The notes below the pieces were generated by a model that saw only the letters and a list, made by a program, of their open reading frames with translations, had not been told where the DNA came from and did not search any database. DNA of 64,000 nt from Haloechinothrix alba. GTDB lineage: Bacteria; Actinomycetota; Actinomycetes; Mycobacteriales; Pseudonocardiaceae. The position numbers and the translations under genes are program-made. The stretch spans positions 124,001 through 188,000 of the forward strand of contig NZ_FZNW01000007.1 in the NCBI RefSeq assembly GCF_900188115.1, given 5' to 3'. Shown in pieces: positions 18,367 through 27,319 of the stretch (position 1 is the first letter of the stretch; every line of letters begins with the position of its first letter).

Positions 18367-19548
18367 ATGCCGATGTCGCGTGTGTCCCGCCGTCCGGGCA
18401 GCAGCACCCGGAAGGCCCTCCTCGTGGCTGCGGCCGGAATCCTGCTGCTGGTAGCGCTCTTCCTGCCGCACCGTTCCGCCCCGGACGGCGCCGCGCTGAC
18501 CGAGCTGCTGCTGCCCGGGGGGCTTGCCGGTGGAGGGAACCCGGCGCGCGAGCAGGGTCGTGCGGAGGTGACGTTGCCACCCATGCCGGGAACGTTCCCC
18601 GGGCAGCCCCGGCCGGTCGCCGACTCGCTTGATGTCCCTGTGGGCGCGCTGCAGCCGGTGGCCGAGTGGGTGCACGTTCCGCTCGTGGGGCCGTCACCGG
18701 GTGATACGGGCTCACTGCGGGTGCCGGTGCCCGGGCTGGCACCCACGACAGCACGGCTCGAGCCACCGATGCCGGGAAGCCTGCGGCAGGAGGGGTACCC
18801 GACGGCTGTGCGCCCCGAGGCCGGTGCCGAGGCCGCCGGCTCCGGCAGGGCGGACGGGGCGACGGCGGCGGCCCGGCGTCCGGAGGAGAGACCGGCGACG
18901 CAGTGGGGGATCGATGTCAGCGGCTGGCAGGGAGACGTCGACTGGCAGCGCTGGTGGGAGGAGGGCAAGCGGTTCGCCTACGTCAAGGCCACCGAGGGCA
19001 CGACGTTCACCAACCCCTACTTCGCGCGGCAGTACAGGGGAGCGCGCGAGGCAGGAATGATCCGGGGCGCGTACCACTTCGCGCTGCCGGACCGCTCGGG
19101 TGGGGCGGCGCAGGCCAGGCACTTCGTGGCCAACGGCGGGCACTGGCTACCGGACGGCCGGACGTTGCCGGGTGTGCTGGATATCGAGTTCAACCCGTAC
19201 GGCGAGACCTGCTACGGCAGGTCCCCGTCCGGCGTGGTCGGCTGGGTCGAGGACTTCGGAGACACCTACGAGAGACTCACGGGACGGTCCCCTGTGATCT
19301 ACACGAACACGGTGTGGTGGCGGCAGTGCGTCGGCCAGGACCGGGAGCTCGAGCTCGACAATCCATTATGGATTGTTCGCTACGCGGCCGAGGCAGGCGA
19401 GCTTCCCCCGGAATGGGACGACTACACGTTCTGGCAGTACACGACAGACCCGCTCGACTCCAACGAGTTCAACGGCAACTATCGTGATCTCGTGGAGCTG
19501 GCAGGCGGTTGGGGCGCCGAGGACGTGCCCGTCGACGGTTCGCGCTAG
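18367..19548 (+). CDS. Secreted or anchored GH25 muramidase (lysozyme)
   Basis: The protein has 393 residues. An N-terminal membrane anchor or signal (LLVAAAGILLLVALFLP) is followed by a Pro/Gly-rich linker of about 140 residues. The GH25 domain from about 178 to the end shows GIDVSGWQGDVDW, KATEGTTF and the catalytic pair in GVLDIEFN. ATG 18373 is an alternative start. It is divergent from lutA. It probably remodels or lyses peptidoglycan outside the cell; the long disordered stalk suggests wall spanning. Confidence 0.9.
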   Translation: MPMSRVSRRPGSSTRKALLVAAAGILLLVALFLPHRSAPDGAALTELLLPGGLAGGGNPAREQGRAEVTLPPMPGTFPGQPRPVADSLDVPVGALQPVAEWVHVPLVGPSPGDTGSLRVPVPGLAPTTARLEPPMPGSLRQEGYPTAVRPEAGAEAAGSGRADGATAAARRPEERPATQWGIDVSGWQGDVDWQRWWEEGKRFAYVKATEGTTFTNPYFARQYRGAREAGMIRGAYHFALPDRSGGAAQARHFVANGGHWLPDGRTLPGVLDIEFNPYGETCYGRSPSGVVGWVEDFGDTYERLTGRSPVIYTNTVWWRQCVGQDRELELDNPLWIVRYAAEAGELPPEWDDYTFWQYTTDPLDSNEFNGNYRDLVELAGGWGAEDVPVDGSR

Positions 19549-19578
19549 CGGCCGGACGGGGCGAGGGCGGGCGGTGTG

Positions 19579-20802
19579 TCAGCGGTCGATGGTGGTGCCG
19601 CGACCCGCGACGGCACCGGCGGCGGCGAGGGCGCCCGCCGCGCCGAGCAGCAGCACCAGCGGCGCCGACCAGCCGCCGGTCGCGTCGTGCAGGGCCCCGG
19701 CGAGCAGCGGCCCGGCCGCGCCGAGGGAGTACCCGACGGCCTGGACCATGCCGGACAGGTGCCGTGCCGTGTCCAGCCCGTGCACGCGCAGCACGATCAG
19801 CGTGAAGGCCAGCGCGATGCCGGCGCCCTGGGCAAGGCCACCGGTCACGGTCCACAGCACTGCCATGCCCGGCGCGCCGAGCAGGCCGCCCAGCGTGACC
19901 GTCCAGAGCGCGGCGACGAGGACGGCGAGGCCGCGCTGGTCGCGGGCGCGCGTTGCCAGCGTGGGAACCGCCAGGGTGCTGGCGACGCCGACGATCTGGA
20001 ACAGGGCCATGGCCACACCGCCCGCACCGGCCGTGTAGCCCGCGCGGTCGGCGAGCAGCGTCGGCAACCATGCGGTGACCGCGTAGTACAGGCCGGACTG
20101 CGCCCCGAGGAACAGCGCGACCGCCCACGCGATCCCGCTGCGCCAGACCCGGCTCGGCGGTGTGGATGCCGCGGGTTCGTGCGATGCTGCGCGTCCGGGG
20201 ACGGCGAGCATCCAGGCCAGCGCGGCCAGCACGGCGAGGGCCGCCCAGCACGCCAGCGCGGCACGCCACCCGCCGAGCGCCTGCGCGAGGGGAGCGGTCA
20301 GCGCGGCTGTCAGGGCTGCCCCGGACGCCAGCGCTGCCGTGTACGCGCCCATGACCGGCCCCACCGCGGACGCGAAGTCCCGCTTGACGACCACCGGCAC
20401 GAGCACGTTGCCGATCGTGATGGCCAGCCCGATGAGCGCGGTCCCCGCGAGCGCGGCTGCGAAACCGTCCACCGAGCGAAGCACCGTTCCGGCCGCGATA
20501 CCGGCCAGGCCGAGCAGCACGGCGCGGTCCGGGCCGGACCGCGCGGACAGGGCCGGCACCAGTGGCGCGGCTAGCGCGAAACACAGCACGGGCAGCGTGG
20601 TCAGCAGGCTCCCCGCGGTGCCGCCGATGCCGATCGAGCCGCGTACGTCTCCGAGAACCGGTGCCACGGCGGCGATCGGACCGCGCAGGTTGAGTGCGAC
20701 CAGGACCACTGCGACCAGCAGTACCCACGACCGCGACCGGGTAGGCACGCCGGGGACGCGGGCACGCGTCGCCATGCGCGCCAGGGCTGACAGGCCCCTC
20801 AT
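19579..20802 (-). CDS. MFS transporter, CynX/NimT type
   Basis: The 407-residue protein has about 12 membrane segments. LVALNLRGPIAAVAPVLGDV, GNVLVPVVVKRDF and GAYTAALASGAAL are typical of the cyanate-permease-like family. It overlaps the ABC ATPase stop by ATGA, so it is the last gene of the five-gene transporter operon. A paralogue lies at 27320-28591, and the two bracket the pobA block. Confidence 0.85.
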   Translation of the reverse strand: MRGLSALARMATRARVPGVPTRSRSWVLLVAVVLVALNLRGPIAAVAPVLGDVRGSIGIGGTAGSLLTTLPVLCFALAAPLVPALSARSGPDRAVLLGLAGIAAGTVLRSVDGFAAALAGTALIGLAITIGNVLVPVVVKRDFASAVGPVMGAYTAALASGAALTAALTAPLAQALGGWRAALACWAALAVLAALAWMLAVPGRAASHEPAASTPPSRVWRSGIAWAVALFLGAQSGLYYAVTAWLPTLLADRAGYTAGAGGVAMALFQIVGVASTLAVPTLATRARDQRGLAVLVAALWTVTLGGLLGAPGMAVLWTVTGGLAQGAGIALAFTLIVLRVHGLDTARHLSGMVQAVGYSLGAAGPLLAGALHDATGGWSAPLVLLLGAAGALAAAGAVAGRGTTIDR

Positions 20803-21674
20803 GCGGGGCGTTCGGTGTCCGGCTGTGGCCTGTACCCGTTCTTGGCGCGCTGTACCAGCTCGTAGATGGCCGCCCGCAGCTCGGCGAACTGGGGGAGTGA
20901 GCGCGTGGTGATCTGGTCGCGATCGCCGGGGAGGGTGATGGCCACGTCGTCGAGGACGACGGTGGGGGATGCGGACAGTACGACGACGCGCTGGCCGAGG
21001 TAGACGGCTTCGTCGATGTCGTGCGTGACGAACAGGACGGTGACGCCGAGACGTTGCCAGAGCGCGCGGACGAGGTCTTCGAGTTCGCCCCGGGTCTGGG
21101 CGTCGACCGCGGCGAAGGGCTCGTCCATCAGGAGGACTTGCGGTTCGTAGGCCACGGCCCGTGCGATGGCCACACGTTGCTGCATCCCTCCGGAGAGCTC
21201 CCAGGGGTGGGCGTTGCGCGAGTCGGTCAGCCCGACCGCGTCGAGCGCCTCGGTGACGAGCCGTTTCCGCTCGTCGCGGGGGACCTTCTTTTCCTTGAGG
21301 GGGAGTTCGACGTTCTGCCAGGCCGTCAGCCAGGGGAACAGGCTGCGCCCGTACTCCTGGAACACCACGGCCATGCCGCGAGGTGGTTCGGTCACCGGTG
21401 CGCCGTTCAGCGTGACGGCGCCCGCCGACGGTGCCAGGAGGCCGGACACGCAGCGCAGCAGCGTGGTCTTGCCGCAGCCGGACGGCCCGACCAGGCACAT
21501 CAGCTCGCCGCGGGAGACGGTGAAGGTGACCTCCTGCAGTGCCTCGACCGCGCGGTTGGCCCCGGCGAAGACCTTCCGCAGTCCGGTCACGTCCAGCAGC
21601 GGGGTGGTGTGGGCATCGTGGTCCATAGTGGTGTCCTGGGGTGGTGGCGCGGATGCTGTCTCGAGGGTGCTCAT
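20799..21674 (-). CDS. ABC transporter ATPase, SsuB/TauB type
   Basis: The protein has 291 residues. It shows Walker A GPSGCGKTTLLRC, signature LSGGMQQRVAIARAV, Walker B VLLMDEPFAAVD and switch His FVTHDIDEA. This is the subfamily that serves nitrate, sulfonate and aromatic-acid importers. It follows the second permease after a 22-nt gap. Confidence 0.88.
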   Translation of the reverse strand: MSTLETASAPPPQDTTMDHDAHTTPLLDVTGLRKVFAGANRAVEALQEVTFTVSRGELMCLVGPSGCGKTTLLRCVSGLLAPSAGAVTLNGAPVTEPPRGMAVVFQEYGRSLFPWLTAWQNVELPLKEKKVPRDERKRLVTEALDAVGLTDSRNAHPWELSGGMQQRVAIARAVAYEPQVLLMDEPFAAVDAQTRGELEDLVRALWQRLGVTVLFVTHDIDEAVYLGQRVVVLSASPTVVLDDVAITLPGDRDQITTRSLPQFAELRAAIYELVQRAKNGYRPQPDTERPA

Positions 21675-21696
21675 GGGTGGCCTCCGGTTGGTGGCG

Positions 21697-22473
21697 TTAG
21701 CGCTGCGCTGCGCGCTGGCCCTGGTACCAGGCGAGAATGCGTGCCTCGCAGGCTCGGAAGATCAGTGACAGGGCGACGCCGATCAGGCCGAGCAGGATGA
21801 TGCCGCTCCACATCTGCGGGATCGCGAAGCTGCGTTGGAACTGGACGATGGAGAACCCGAGCCCGTTGGTGGCGGCGAACATCTCGCTGATGACCATGAG
21901 GATGATCGCGATGGACAGCGCCTGGCGGGCGCCGGTGACGATGCGCGGGCTCGCCCCGCGCAGCACCAGCTGGATGAGGCGTGTACGGCGGCGGAAGCGG
22001 TAGCAGCGGGCGGTGTCGCGCAGCACCTCGTCGATCGAGCGGACCCCCTCGACGGTGTTGAGCAGTATCGGCCAGACGGAGCCGACCATGATGACGAGGA
22101 TCTTCATACCGTCGCCGATCCCGGCGAACAGGATGAAGATCGGCACCAGTACCGGTGGCGGGATGGCGCGGAAGAACTCGAGGGCGGGTTCGGTCAGCGC
22201 GCGGACCTTCGGCCAGGAGCCGATCACGGTGCCCAGCGCGGTTCCCAGTGCCAGTGCCAGCGCGTAGCCCGCGGCCAGCCGGAGCAGGCTGGGCAGCACA
22301 TCCGAGGCCAGCCGGCCTTCCAGCCAGGTCGGGCCGAATGTCTCCAGTACCGTGCTCAGCGGGGGCCAGTAGACGCTGGTGCTGCCGGCGGTGGCGAACC
22401 ACCAGACGGCGACCAGCACCGCAGGCAACCCGGCCACGATGGCGAACTTTCTGCCCCACGCGACTGCGGTCAT
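21697..22473 (-). CDS. ABC transporter permease, SsuC/TauC type (second)
   Basis: The protein has 258 residues with about six membrane helices. The cytoplasmic EAA-like loop is EVLRDTARCYRFRRRTRLIQLVLRGASPRI. Its ATG overlaps the stop of the first permease. Confidence 0.87.
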   Translation of the reverse strand: MTAVAWGRKFAIVAGLPAVLVAVWWFATAGSTSVYWPPLSTVLETFGPTWLEGRLASDVLPSLLRLAAGYALALALGTALGTVIGSWPKVRALTEPALEFFRAIPPPVLVPIFILFAGIGDGMKILVIMVGSVWPILLNTVEGVRSIDEVLRDTARCYRFRRRTRLIQLVLRGASPRIVTGARQALSIAIILMVISEMFAATNGLGFSIVQFQRSFAIPQMWSGIILLGLIGVALSLIFRACEARILAWYQGQRAAQR

Positions 22474-23288
22474 GCCGCGACCTCCCTACGCACCGAGGGG
22501 TGCCAGCGCAACACCCGCCGTTCGGTGCGGCGCACCAGCACGTTGACGCCGACGCCGAGCAGACCGGTGACCACGACCAGCGCGTACATCGTGGCCACCG
22601 CACCGGAGGACTGGGCCGTGGCGATCGCGTTACCAAGCCCCGGGCTGCCGATGATCAGCTCGCCGGTGATCTCCAGGATCAGCGCGACCGCGGCGGCCAA
22701 CCGGAAACCGGTCATCACATACGGCAGTGCTGTCGGCCAGATCACCGTGCGCACCTGCGAGACCGCCGAGAACCGGTAGGACCGGGCGGTGTCCCGCGCG
22801 ACCGGATCGACATCGGCCACTCCGTACAGCACCTGCACAAGCACCTGCCAGAAGCTGGCATACACCACCAGGATCAACGTCGAGCGCAGGTCCGCGCCGA
22901 ACAGCAGCACCGCCAGCGGGATCAGTGCCACCGACGGGATCGGGCGCAAGAACTCGATCGTCGAGTTGGTCGCCGCCCGCAGCGCGGGAACGCTGCCGAT
23001 CACGATGCCCAGCACCACACCCGCCACCGTCGCGATCGCCAGCCCGAGTGCCCAGCCGAGCAGGGTCGAGGTCAGGGCCTGCCAGAACGCCGCATCGCTG
23101 ACCAGCTCGGCCAGGGCGGCCGCCGTCACACTGGCCGGCGGCAGGTACCGCTCGTCGACGAGCCCCACGCGGGGGACCAGCTCGAACAGCACCGCCACAC
23201 CAGCCAGGCCGGCCAGGCCCAGGACGCTGTCGGGCACCCCACGCCGCGCTCCGAGCCGCGGTGCGCGGGCCGACGTCACCACACTCAT
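22470..23288 (-). CDS. ABC transporter permease, SsuC/TauC type (first)
   Basis: The protein has 272 residues. The EAA-like loop DPVARDTARSYRFSAVSQVRTVIWPTALPYVMTG is typical of the family. Two distinct permease genes mean that a heterodimeric channel is likely, unlike the homodimer of SsuC. It overlaps the binding-protein gene by ATGA. Confidence 0.87.
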   Translation of the reverse strand: MSVVTSARAPRLGARRGVPDSVLGLAGLAGVAVLFELVPRVGLVDERYLPPASVTAAALAELVSDAAFWQALTSTLLGWALGLAIATVAGVVLGIVIGSVPALRAATNSTIEFLRPIPSVALIPLAVLLFGADLRSTLILVVYASFWQVLVQVLYGVADVDPVARDTARSYRFSAVSQVRTVIWPTALPYVMTGFRLAAAVALILEITGELIIGSPGLGNAIATAQSSGAVATMYALVVVTGLLGVGVNVLVRRTERRVLRWHPSVRREVAA

Positions 23289-24238
23289 GGCAGCAGCGCC
23301 CCCACATCCGGCTCACCATCCACCAGGCCGTGCTCGACCGCCAGATCCGCGAGCAGCTGCACCGACTCCTCGTTGATCTCGGTCGGCCACTCCGGCAGCG
23401 TCAGCGACTCGGCGGTCGCGGAGTCGATGTCGGTGTAGCTGCCGAGGATGTCGCGGGCCTGCTCCGGGTTGTCCTGGGCGTAGTCCAGCGACGCGTTCAT
23501 CGCCTCGGTGAACCGGTCGACAAGGTCGGGATCGGACTCGGCGAGCTCGGTCGATGTGAAGTAGGCCGCCACCGCGAGCTCCTCGTGCGTCGCCGCGAAG
23601 TTGGACGCGACGACCTCGGCATCCTGGTCGGTGGCGATGGTGACGAACGGCTCGACCATCCACGCGGCGTCCACGCGACCCTCCTGCACGGCTGCGGGCA
23701 TGTCGGGGAAACCGAGCTCGACGAACTCGATATCGGACGGGTCGCCGCCTGCCTGTTCGACCGTGTGGCGCACCGTGGTGTCCCCGATGTTGTTCAGCGT
23801 GTTCACGGCAACCGACCGGCCGGAGAGGTCGGACGCGTCGTCGATGCCGGAACCGGAGGGGGCGACGATCGCGCCGAAGTCGTCGTCGACGTCGCCGGTC
23901 GTGGCCACGCCGGCACTGGTGACCTGAAGTGGCAGGTCCTGTGTCTGTGCGGTCAGCAGCGAGGTCATGTTGCTGAAGCCGAAGTCGAACTGGCCGCTGG
24001 CGACACCCGGCACGATGGCCGCGCCGCCCTGGCTGGTCTCCAGCGTCAGCTCGATGTCCCGCTCTGCGAAGAAGCCTTGCTGCTGGCCCAGGTAGATCGG
24101 CGCGACGTCGACGATGGGGATGACGCCGACGGTCACCTCGTCGGTTCCGCCGCCTGCCTGCTCGCTTTCGCCGCCACCGCAGGCGGCCAGCGCGAGCGCG
24201 GCCACGGCCGCCGTTGCCACAGTCGGAGTTCGCTTCAT
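23285..24238 (-). CDS. ABC transporter substrate-binding lipoprotein, NitT/TauT type
   Basis: The protein has 317 residues with lipobox ALALAAC at about 16-22. The periplasmic-binding fold shows PIVDVAPIYLGQQQGFFAERDI and GQFDFGFSNM. The ATG at 24238 is preferred over the upstream GTG because that GTG lies inside the Shine-Dalgarno (GTGGAG). It is the first gene of the operon. Neighbours and the shared operator suggest an aromatic acid, perhaps 4-hydroxybenzoate or a precursor, as ligand. Confidence 0.85.
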   Translation of the reverse strand: MKRTPTVATAAVAALALAACGGGESEQAGGGTDEVTVGVIPIVDVAPIYLGQQQGFFAERDIELTLETSQGGAAIVPGVASGQFDFGFSNMTSLLTAQTQDLPLQVTSAGVATTGDVDDDFGAIVAPSGSGIDDASDLSGRSVAVNTLNNIGDTTVRHTVEQAGGDPSDIEFVELGFPDMPAAVQEGRVDAAWMVEPFVTIATDQDAEVVASNFAATHEELAVAAYFTSTELAESDPDLVDRFTEAMNASLDYAQDNPEQARDILGSYTDIDSATAESLTLPEWPTEINEESVQLLADLAVEHGLVDGEPDVGALLP

Positions 24239-24317
24239 GGAGTGCTCCACGGTCGGGGAGTCGAGGGCTTATTGCTGTGCGAACGTAAGCAGGGCCACAC
24301 CGGCGGTCAACGGCGCG

Positions 24318-24334
24318 CTTCCGTCCAGCGGAAG
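24318..24334 (-). promoter_or_regulatory. Putative IclR operator of the transporter operon
   Basis: CTTCCGTCCAGCGGAAG is a 6-bp perfect dyad with a 5-nt spacer, 80 nt before the binding-protein ATG. It has the same sequence architecture as the dyad upstream of pobA at 25249-25265. Confidence 0.65.
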
Positions 24335-24362
24335 CACTGCGGACCTCCGTGCGCGGCTCGGG

Positions 24363-25163
24363 CTACACCGAGGGGTCGTGTACCAGCCCGGGCGCGCGGT
24401 CGTCGGCGGACTCGTTCAAGCGCTGGGCGATTCCCTCGGCGGCCGCGCGCAATGCGGGGACGAGACTGACCAGCTCGGACCGGTGCGAGTGCACGACGAA
24501 CCCGAGCGCGGCCGTGGGTGCGCCGCTGGTGTGCGGGATCGGCACCGCCACCGAGGTGGAACCGAGCGTCATCTCCTCGTTGGTCTCGGCGTGGCCCCGT
24601 TCCCGGGTGCGCGTGAGCTCGCGGTACAGCCTGCCCCGCTCGGCGATGGTGTAGCGCGTGTAGCGGGGCAGCGGGCGCTCGCAGTAGGCGCGGATGAAGG
24701 CCGGTTCCGCGAAGGCCAGCAGGGCCTTACCGACCCCTGTGGCGTGCAGCGGCAGGCGCGCGCCGATCCGTGAGATGACCGGGACCGAGCTGTGCCCGGA
24801 AAGCTTCTCCACGTAGAGGGCGTCGAACCCGTCCCGCACGGCCAGGTGGATGTTCTCCCTGCTCGCCTCGTACAGGTCCTGCATGAACGGCAGAGCGACC
24901 TCGCGGAGGCTGCTGGAGACCGGAGCCAGCAGGCCCGTCTCCCACAGCCGCAACCCGATCCGGTAGCAGCCCTGCTCGTCACGGTCGAGCGCGCGCCAGG
25001 CCTCCAGCTCGCCGGCAAGGCGGTGCGCGGTGGCCAGGGGCAGGCCTGCGCGCCGGGCCATCTCGGACAACGACAACCTGGGGTGGGCCACGTCGAACGC
25101 GCCGAGCAGCGCGAGGGTACGTGCCGCGACGGTTCGCCCGGACTCGGAGCTGTTACCTGCCAT
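24363..25163 (-). CDS. IclR-family regulator of the pobA/transporter block
   Basis: The protein has 266 residues. The N-terminal winged helix (RTLALLGAFDVAHPRLSLSE, GLPLATAHRLAGELEAW) precedes a C-terminal effector domain (RIGARLPLHATGVGKALLAF). It is divergent from pobA with a 174-nt promoter region and lies upstream of the transporter operon. By analogy with PobR/PcaU it would respond to an aromatic acid. Sign of control (activator or repressor) cannot be read from the sequence. Confidence 0.85.
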   Translation of the reverse strand: MAGNSSESGRTVAARTLALLGAFDVAHPRLSLSEMARRAGLPLATAHRLAGELEAWRALDRDEQGCYRIGLRLWETGLLAPVSSSLREVALPFMQDLYEASRENIHLAVRDGFDALYVEKLSGHSSVPVISRIGARLPLHATGVGKALLAFAEPAFIRAYCERPLPRYTRYTIAERGRLYRELTRTRERGHAETNEEMTLGSTSVAVPIPHTSGAPTAALGFVVHSHRSELVSLVPALRAAAEGIAQRLNESADDRAPGLVHDPSV

Positions 25164-25248
25164 CGCTGCGCTTCCATCCTGACGTGGGCAGTGCGGGTCT
25201 CTCGCTGACCAGAAAGAATACCCAGCCGGTTCCGCGCGCAACTGTCAG

Positions 25249-25265
25249 CTTCCGTTCACCGGAAG
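25249..25265 (+). promoter_or_regulatory. Putative IclR operator of pobA
   Basis: CTTCCGTTCACCGGAAG has the same 6-5-6 dyad as at 24318-24334. It is placed in the divergent iclR-pobA region, 73 nt before the pobA ATG. Confidence 0.65.
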
Positions 25266-25337
25266 GCGGGACTCGCCAAGCAGAGCGCTCGCGGGTCAGC
25301 ATTGCGGGGCGTTCGACGGCGAGCAGGAGGAGGCGAC

Positions 25338-26510
25338 ATGCGTACGCAGGTGGCGATCGTCGGGGCCGGGCCGGCCGGGCTGCTGTTGTCGCACCTGCTG
25401 CACCTGCGCGGCATCGACTCGGTCGTGCTGGAACGGCGCAGCGAGACCTACGTGCAGGAGCGGGTCCGGGCGGGGTTGCTCGAGCAAGGGACGACGGACC
25501 TGCTCCGCGAGGCGGGTGTCGGCGCGGGCCTGGACCGCGAGGGGATCGTGCACGAGGGGCTGCGGTTGTGCTTCGACCGCACCATGCACCGTATCCCGCT
25601 GACCGAGCTCACCGGCAGACACGTCACCGTGTACGGGCAGCAGAAGGTCGTGCGGGATCTGATCGCGGCCCGGCGGGCCGACGGCGGGGCGGTGCACTTC
25701 GAGGTCGACGACGTAACCGTCTCGGGTATCGAGGAGGACTCGCCCGTGCTGCGGGCCACCATCGACGGCAGGCAGGTGGAGATCGACTGCGACTTCGTCG
25801 CAGGCTGCGACGGGTCCCACGGCATTTGCAGGGACCGGATCTCTGCCGGTCACGCGCGTACCTACGAGTACACCTACCCGTTCGGCTGGCTCGGTATCCT
25901 CGCCGAGGTCGCCCCGTCCACGGACGAGCTGATCTACGCCTTCCACGACAACGGTTTCGCGCTGCACAGCCTGCGTTCGGCCGAGGTCAGCAGGCTCTAC
26001 CTGCAGGTGGACCCGGACGAGCCGATCGAGAACTGGCCCGACGATCGCATCTGGTCCGAGCTGCAGACCAGGCTCGGCACCGACGACGGGTTCGCGCTGC
26101 GGGAAGGTCCGATCATCGACAAGAGCATCACACCGGTGCGCAGCTTCGTCACCGAGCCGATGCAGTACGGCAGGTTGTTCCTGGCCGGCGATGCGGCGCA
26201 CATCGTGCCACCGACCGGCGCGAAAGGGCTCAACCTGGCCGTGGCCGACGTGAGGGTTCTCGCCGAGGCGTTCGACGACTGGTACGCGCGCGGGCGCAGC
26301 CAGGCACTGGACGGCTACTCGGACACCTGCCTGCGCCGGGTGTGGCGGGCGCAGGACTTCTCGTACTGGATGACCTCGATGCTGCACCGCATGCCGGGCG
26401 ACTCGGGGGTGCAGGCGCGGATGCAGCTCTCCCGCCTGCGCTACGTGGTGGAGTCGCCCGCGGCGGCACGGTCGCTGGCGGAGAACTACGTGGGCTACGC
26501 CCCGGGCTGA
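25338..26510 (+). CDS. pobA: PobA: 4-hydroxybenzoate 3-monooxygenase
   Basis: This 390-residue flavoprotein hydroxylase makes protocatechuate. FAD GxGxxG VGAGPAGLLL is at the N-terminus. GCDGSHGICR is the DG motif binding FAD and NADPH, and LAGDAAHIVPPTGAKGLNLA is the GD motif. The family signature DPDEPIENWPDDRIW is also present. GGAGGAGGCGAC precedes the ATG. The protocatechuate ring-cleavage genes are not in this window. Confidence 0.93.
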   Translation: MRTQVAIVGAGPAGLLLSHLLHLRGIDSVVLERRSETYVQERVRAGLLEQGTTDLLREAGVGAGLDREGIVHEGLRLCFDRTMHRIPLTELTGRHVTVYGQQKVVRDLIAARRADGGAVHFEVDDVTVSGIEEDSPVLRATIDGRQVEIDCDFVAGCDGSHGICRDRISAGHARTYEYTYPFGWLGILAEVAPSTDELIYAFHDNGFALHSLRSAEVSRLYLQVDPDEPIENWPDDRIWSELQTRLGTDDGFALREGPIIDKSITPVRSFVTEPMQYGRLFLAGDAAHIVPPTGAKGLNLAVADVRVLAEAFDDWYARGRSQALDGYSDTCLRRVWRAQDFSYWMTSMLHRMPGDSGVQARMQLSRLRYVVESPAAARSLAENYVGYAPG

Positions 26511-26532
26511 GCGCCCCTCGGGGTCGCGCCGC

Positions 26533-27213
26533 TCATTCCCGGTCGCCGATACCGGCGAGCAGCTCGTCGAGGAATCCACGCGCCTCGGCTGCGGCGCGTT
26601 CCGGGTCGCGCTCGGCGATCGCGTTCAGCAGCCCGCGGTGCTCGATATCGTGCCCGGGCGCGGTGTGTTGCGGGGAAGTGGCCGCCACGCTGCCGCGCAC
26701 CACCTCGGTCAGCCCGTGGTAGAGCTCGGTGAGCAGGGTGTTGTGCGCGCTGCGGACGACCGCGGTGTGGAACGCGGCGTCGGTGCGGACGAACTCCTCG
26801 AACCGGTCCCGCTGCCGCGCGGTGTCACGCGCGTCGAGCAGCTCGGTCATCTCGGCGAGCTCCTCGGGTGTGCGGTGGATCGCAGCCAGCCTGGCGCCCT
26901 CGACCTCGAGCGTGCGGCGTACCTCGAGGGCCTCGCGTAGCTCGGAGCCGCACAACCGGTGGATGGCCCCGGAGACCTCGCTGGTCGCACGGACGTAGGT
27001 GCCGTCTCCCTGGCGGACTTCGAGGAGCCCGCTGTGCATCAGGGCCCGCACGGCCTCCCGCACCGTGTTGCGTCCCACGTTCAGGGACGCGGCCAGCTCG
27101 GGCTCGGTCGGGATGCGGTGCCCGACGGGCCATTCACCGCCGGTGATGGCATCCCGGAGCTGGCCGATCACCTGCTCGACCAGCCCCGTCCGGCGAGTTG
27201 CGCTGAGGGGCAC
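26533..27213 (-). CDS. FadR-type GntR regulator
   Basis: The protein has 226 residues. The N-terminal winged helix (GHRIPTEPELAASLNVGRNTVREAVRALM) precedes a C-terminal FCD all-alpha domain, with metal-binding-type His in DAAFHTAVV and HRGLLNAI. It is divergent from the MFS gene at 27320 and probably its local regulator. Confidence 0.88.
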   Translation of the reverse strand: MPLSATRRTGLVEQVIGQLRDAITGGEWPVGHRIPTEPELAASLNVGRNTVREAVRALMHSGLLEVRQGDGTYVRATSEVSGAIHRLCGSELREALEVRRTLEVEGARLAAIHRTPEELAEMTELLDARDTARQRDRFEEFVRTDAAFHTAVVRSAHNTLLTELYHGLTEVVRGSVAATSPQHTAPGHDIEHRGLLNAIAERDPERAAAEARGFLDELLAGIGDRE

Positions 27214-27319
27214 GCTCGTGTCCTTTCGCTCGGTCCGACTCCGGTGGTGATCGTGTCACGGCCGTTCGCCGGGTTGATACGGGTCACGTCGGCCGAGGAT
27301 CACTTCATCCAATCATCCT

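Noticed and set aside
15942-18968. Single 1008-codon leftward frame covering lutB and beyond
   Set aside because: Only the part from GTG 17441 matches LutB. The upstream part is antisense or out of frame with lutA and the GH25 gene.
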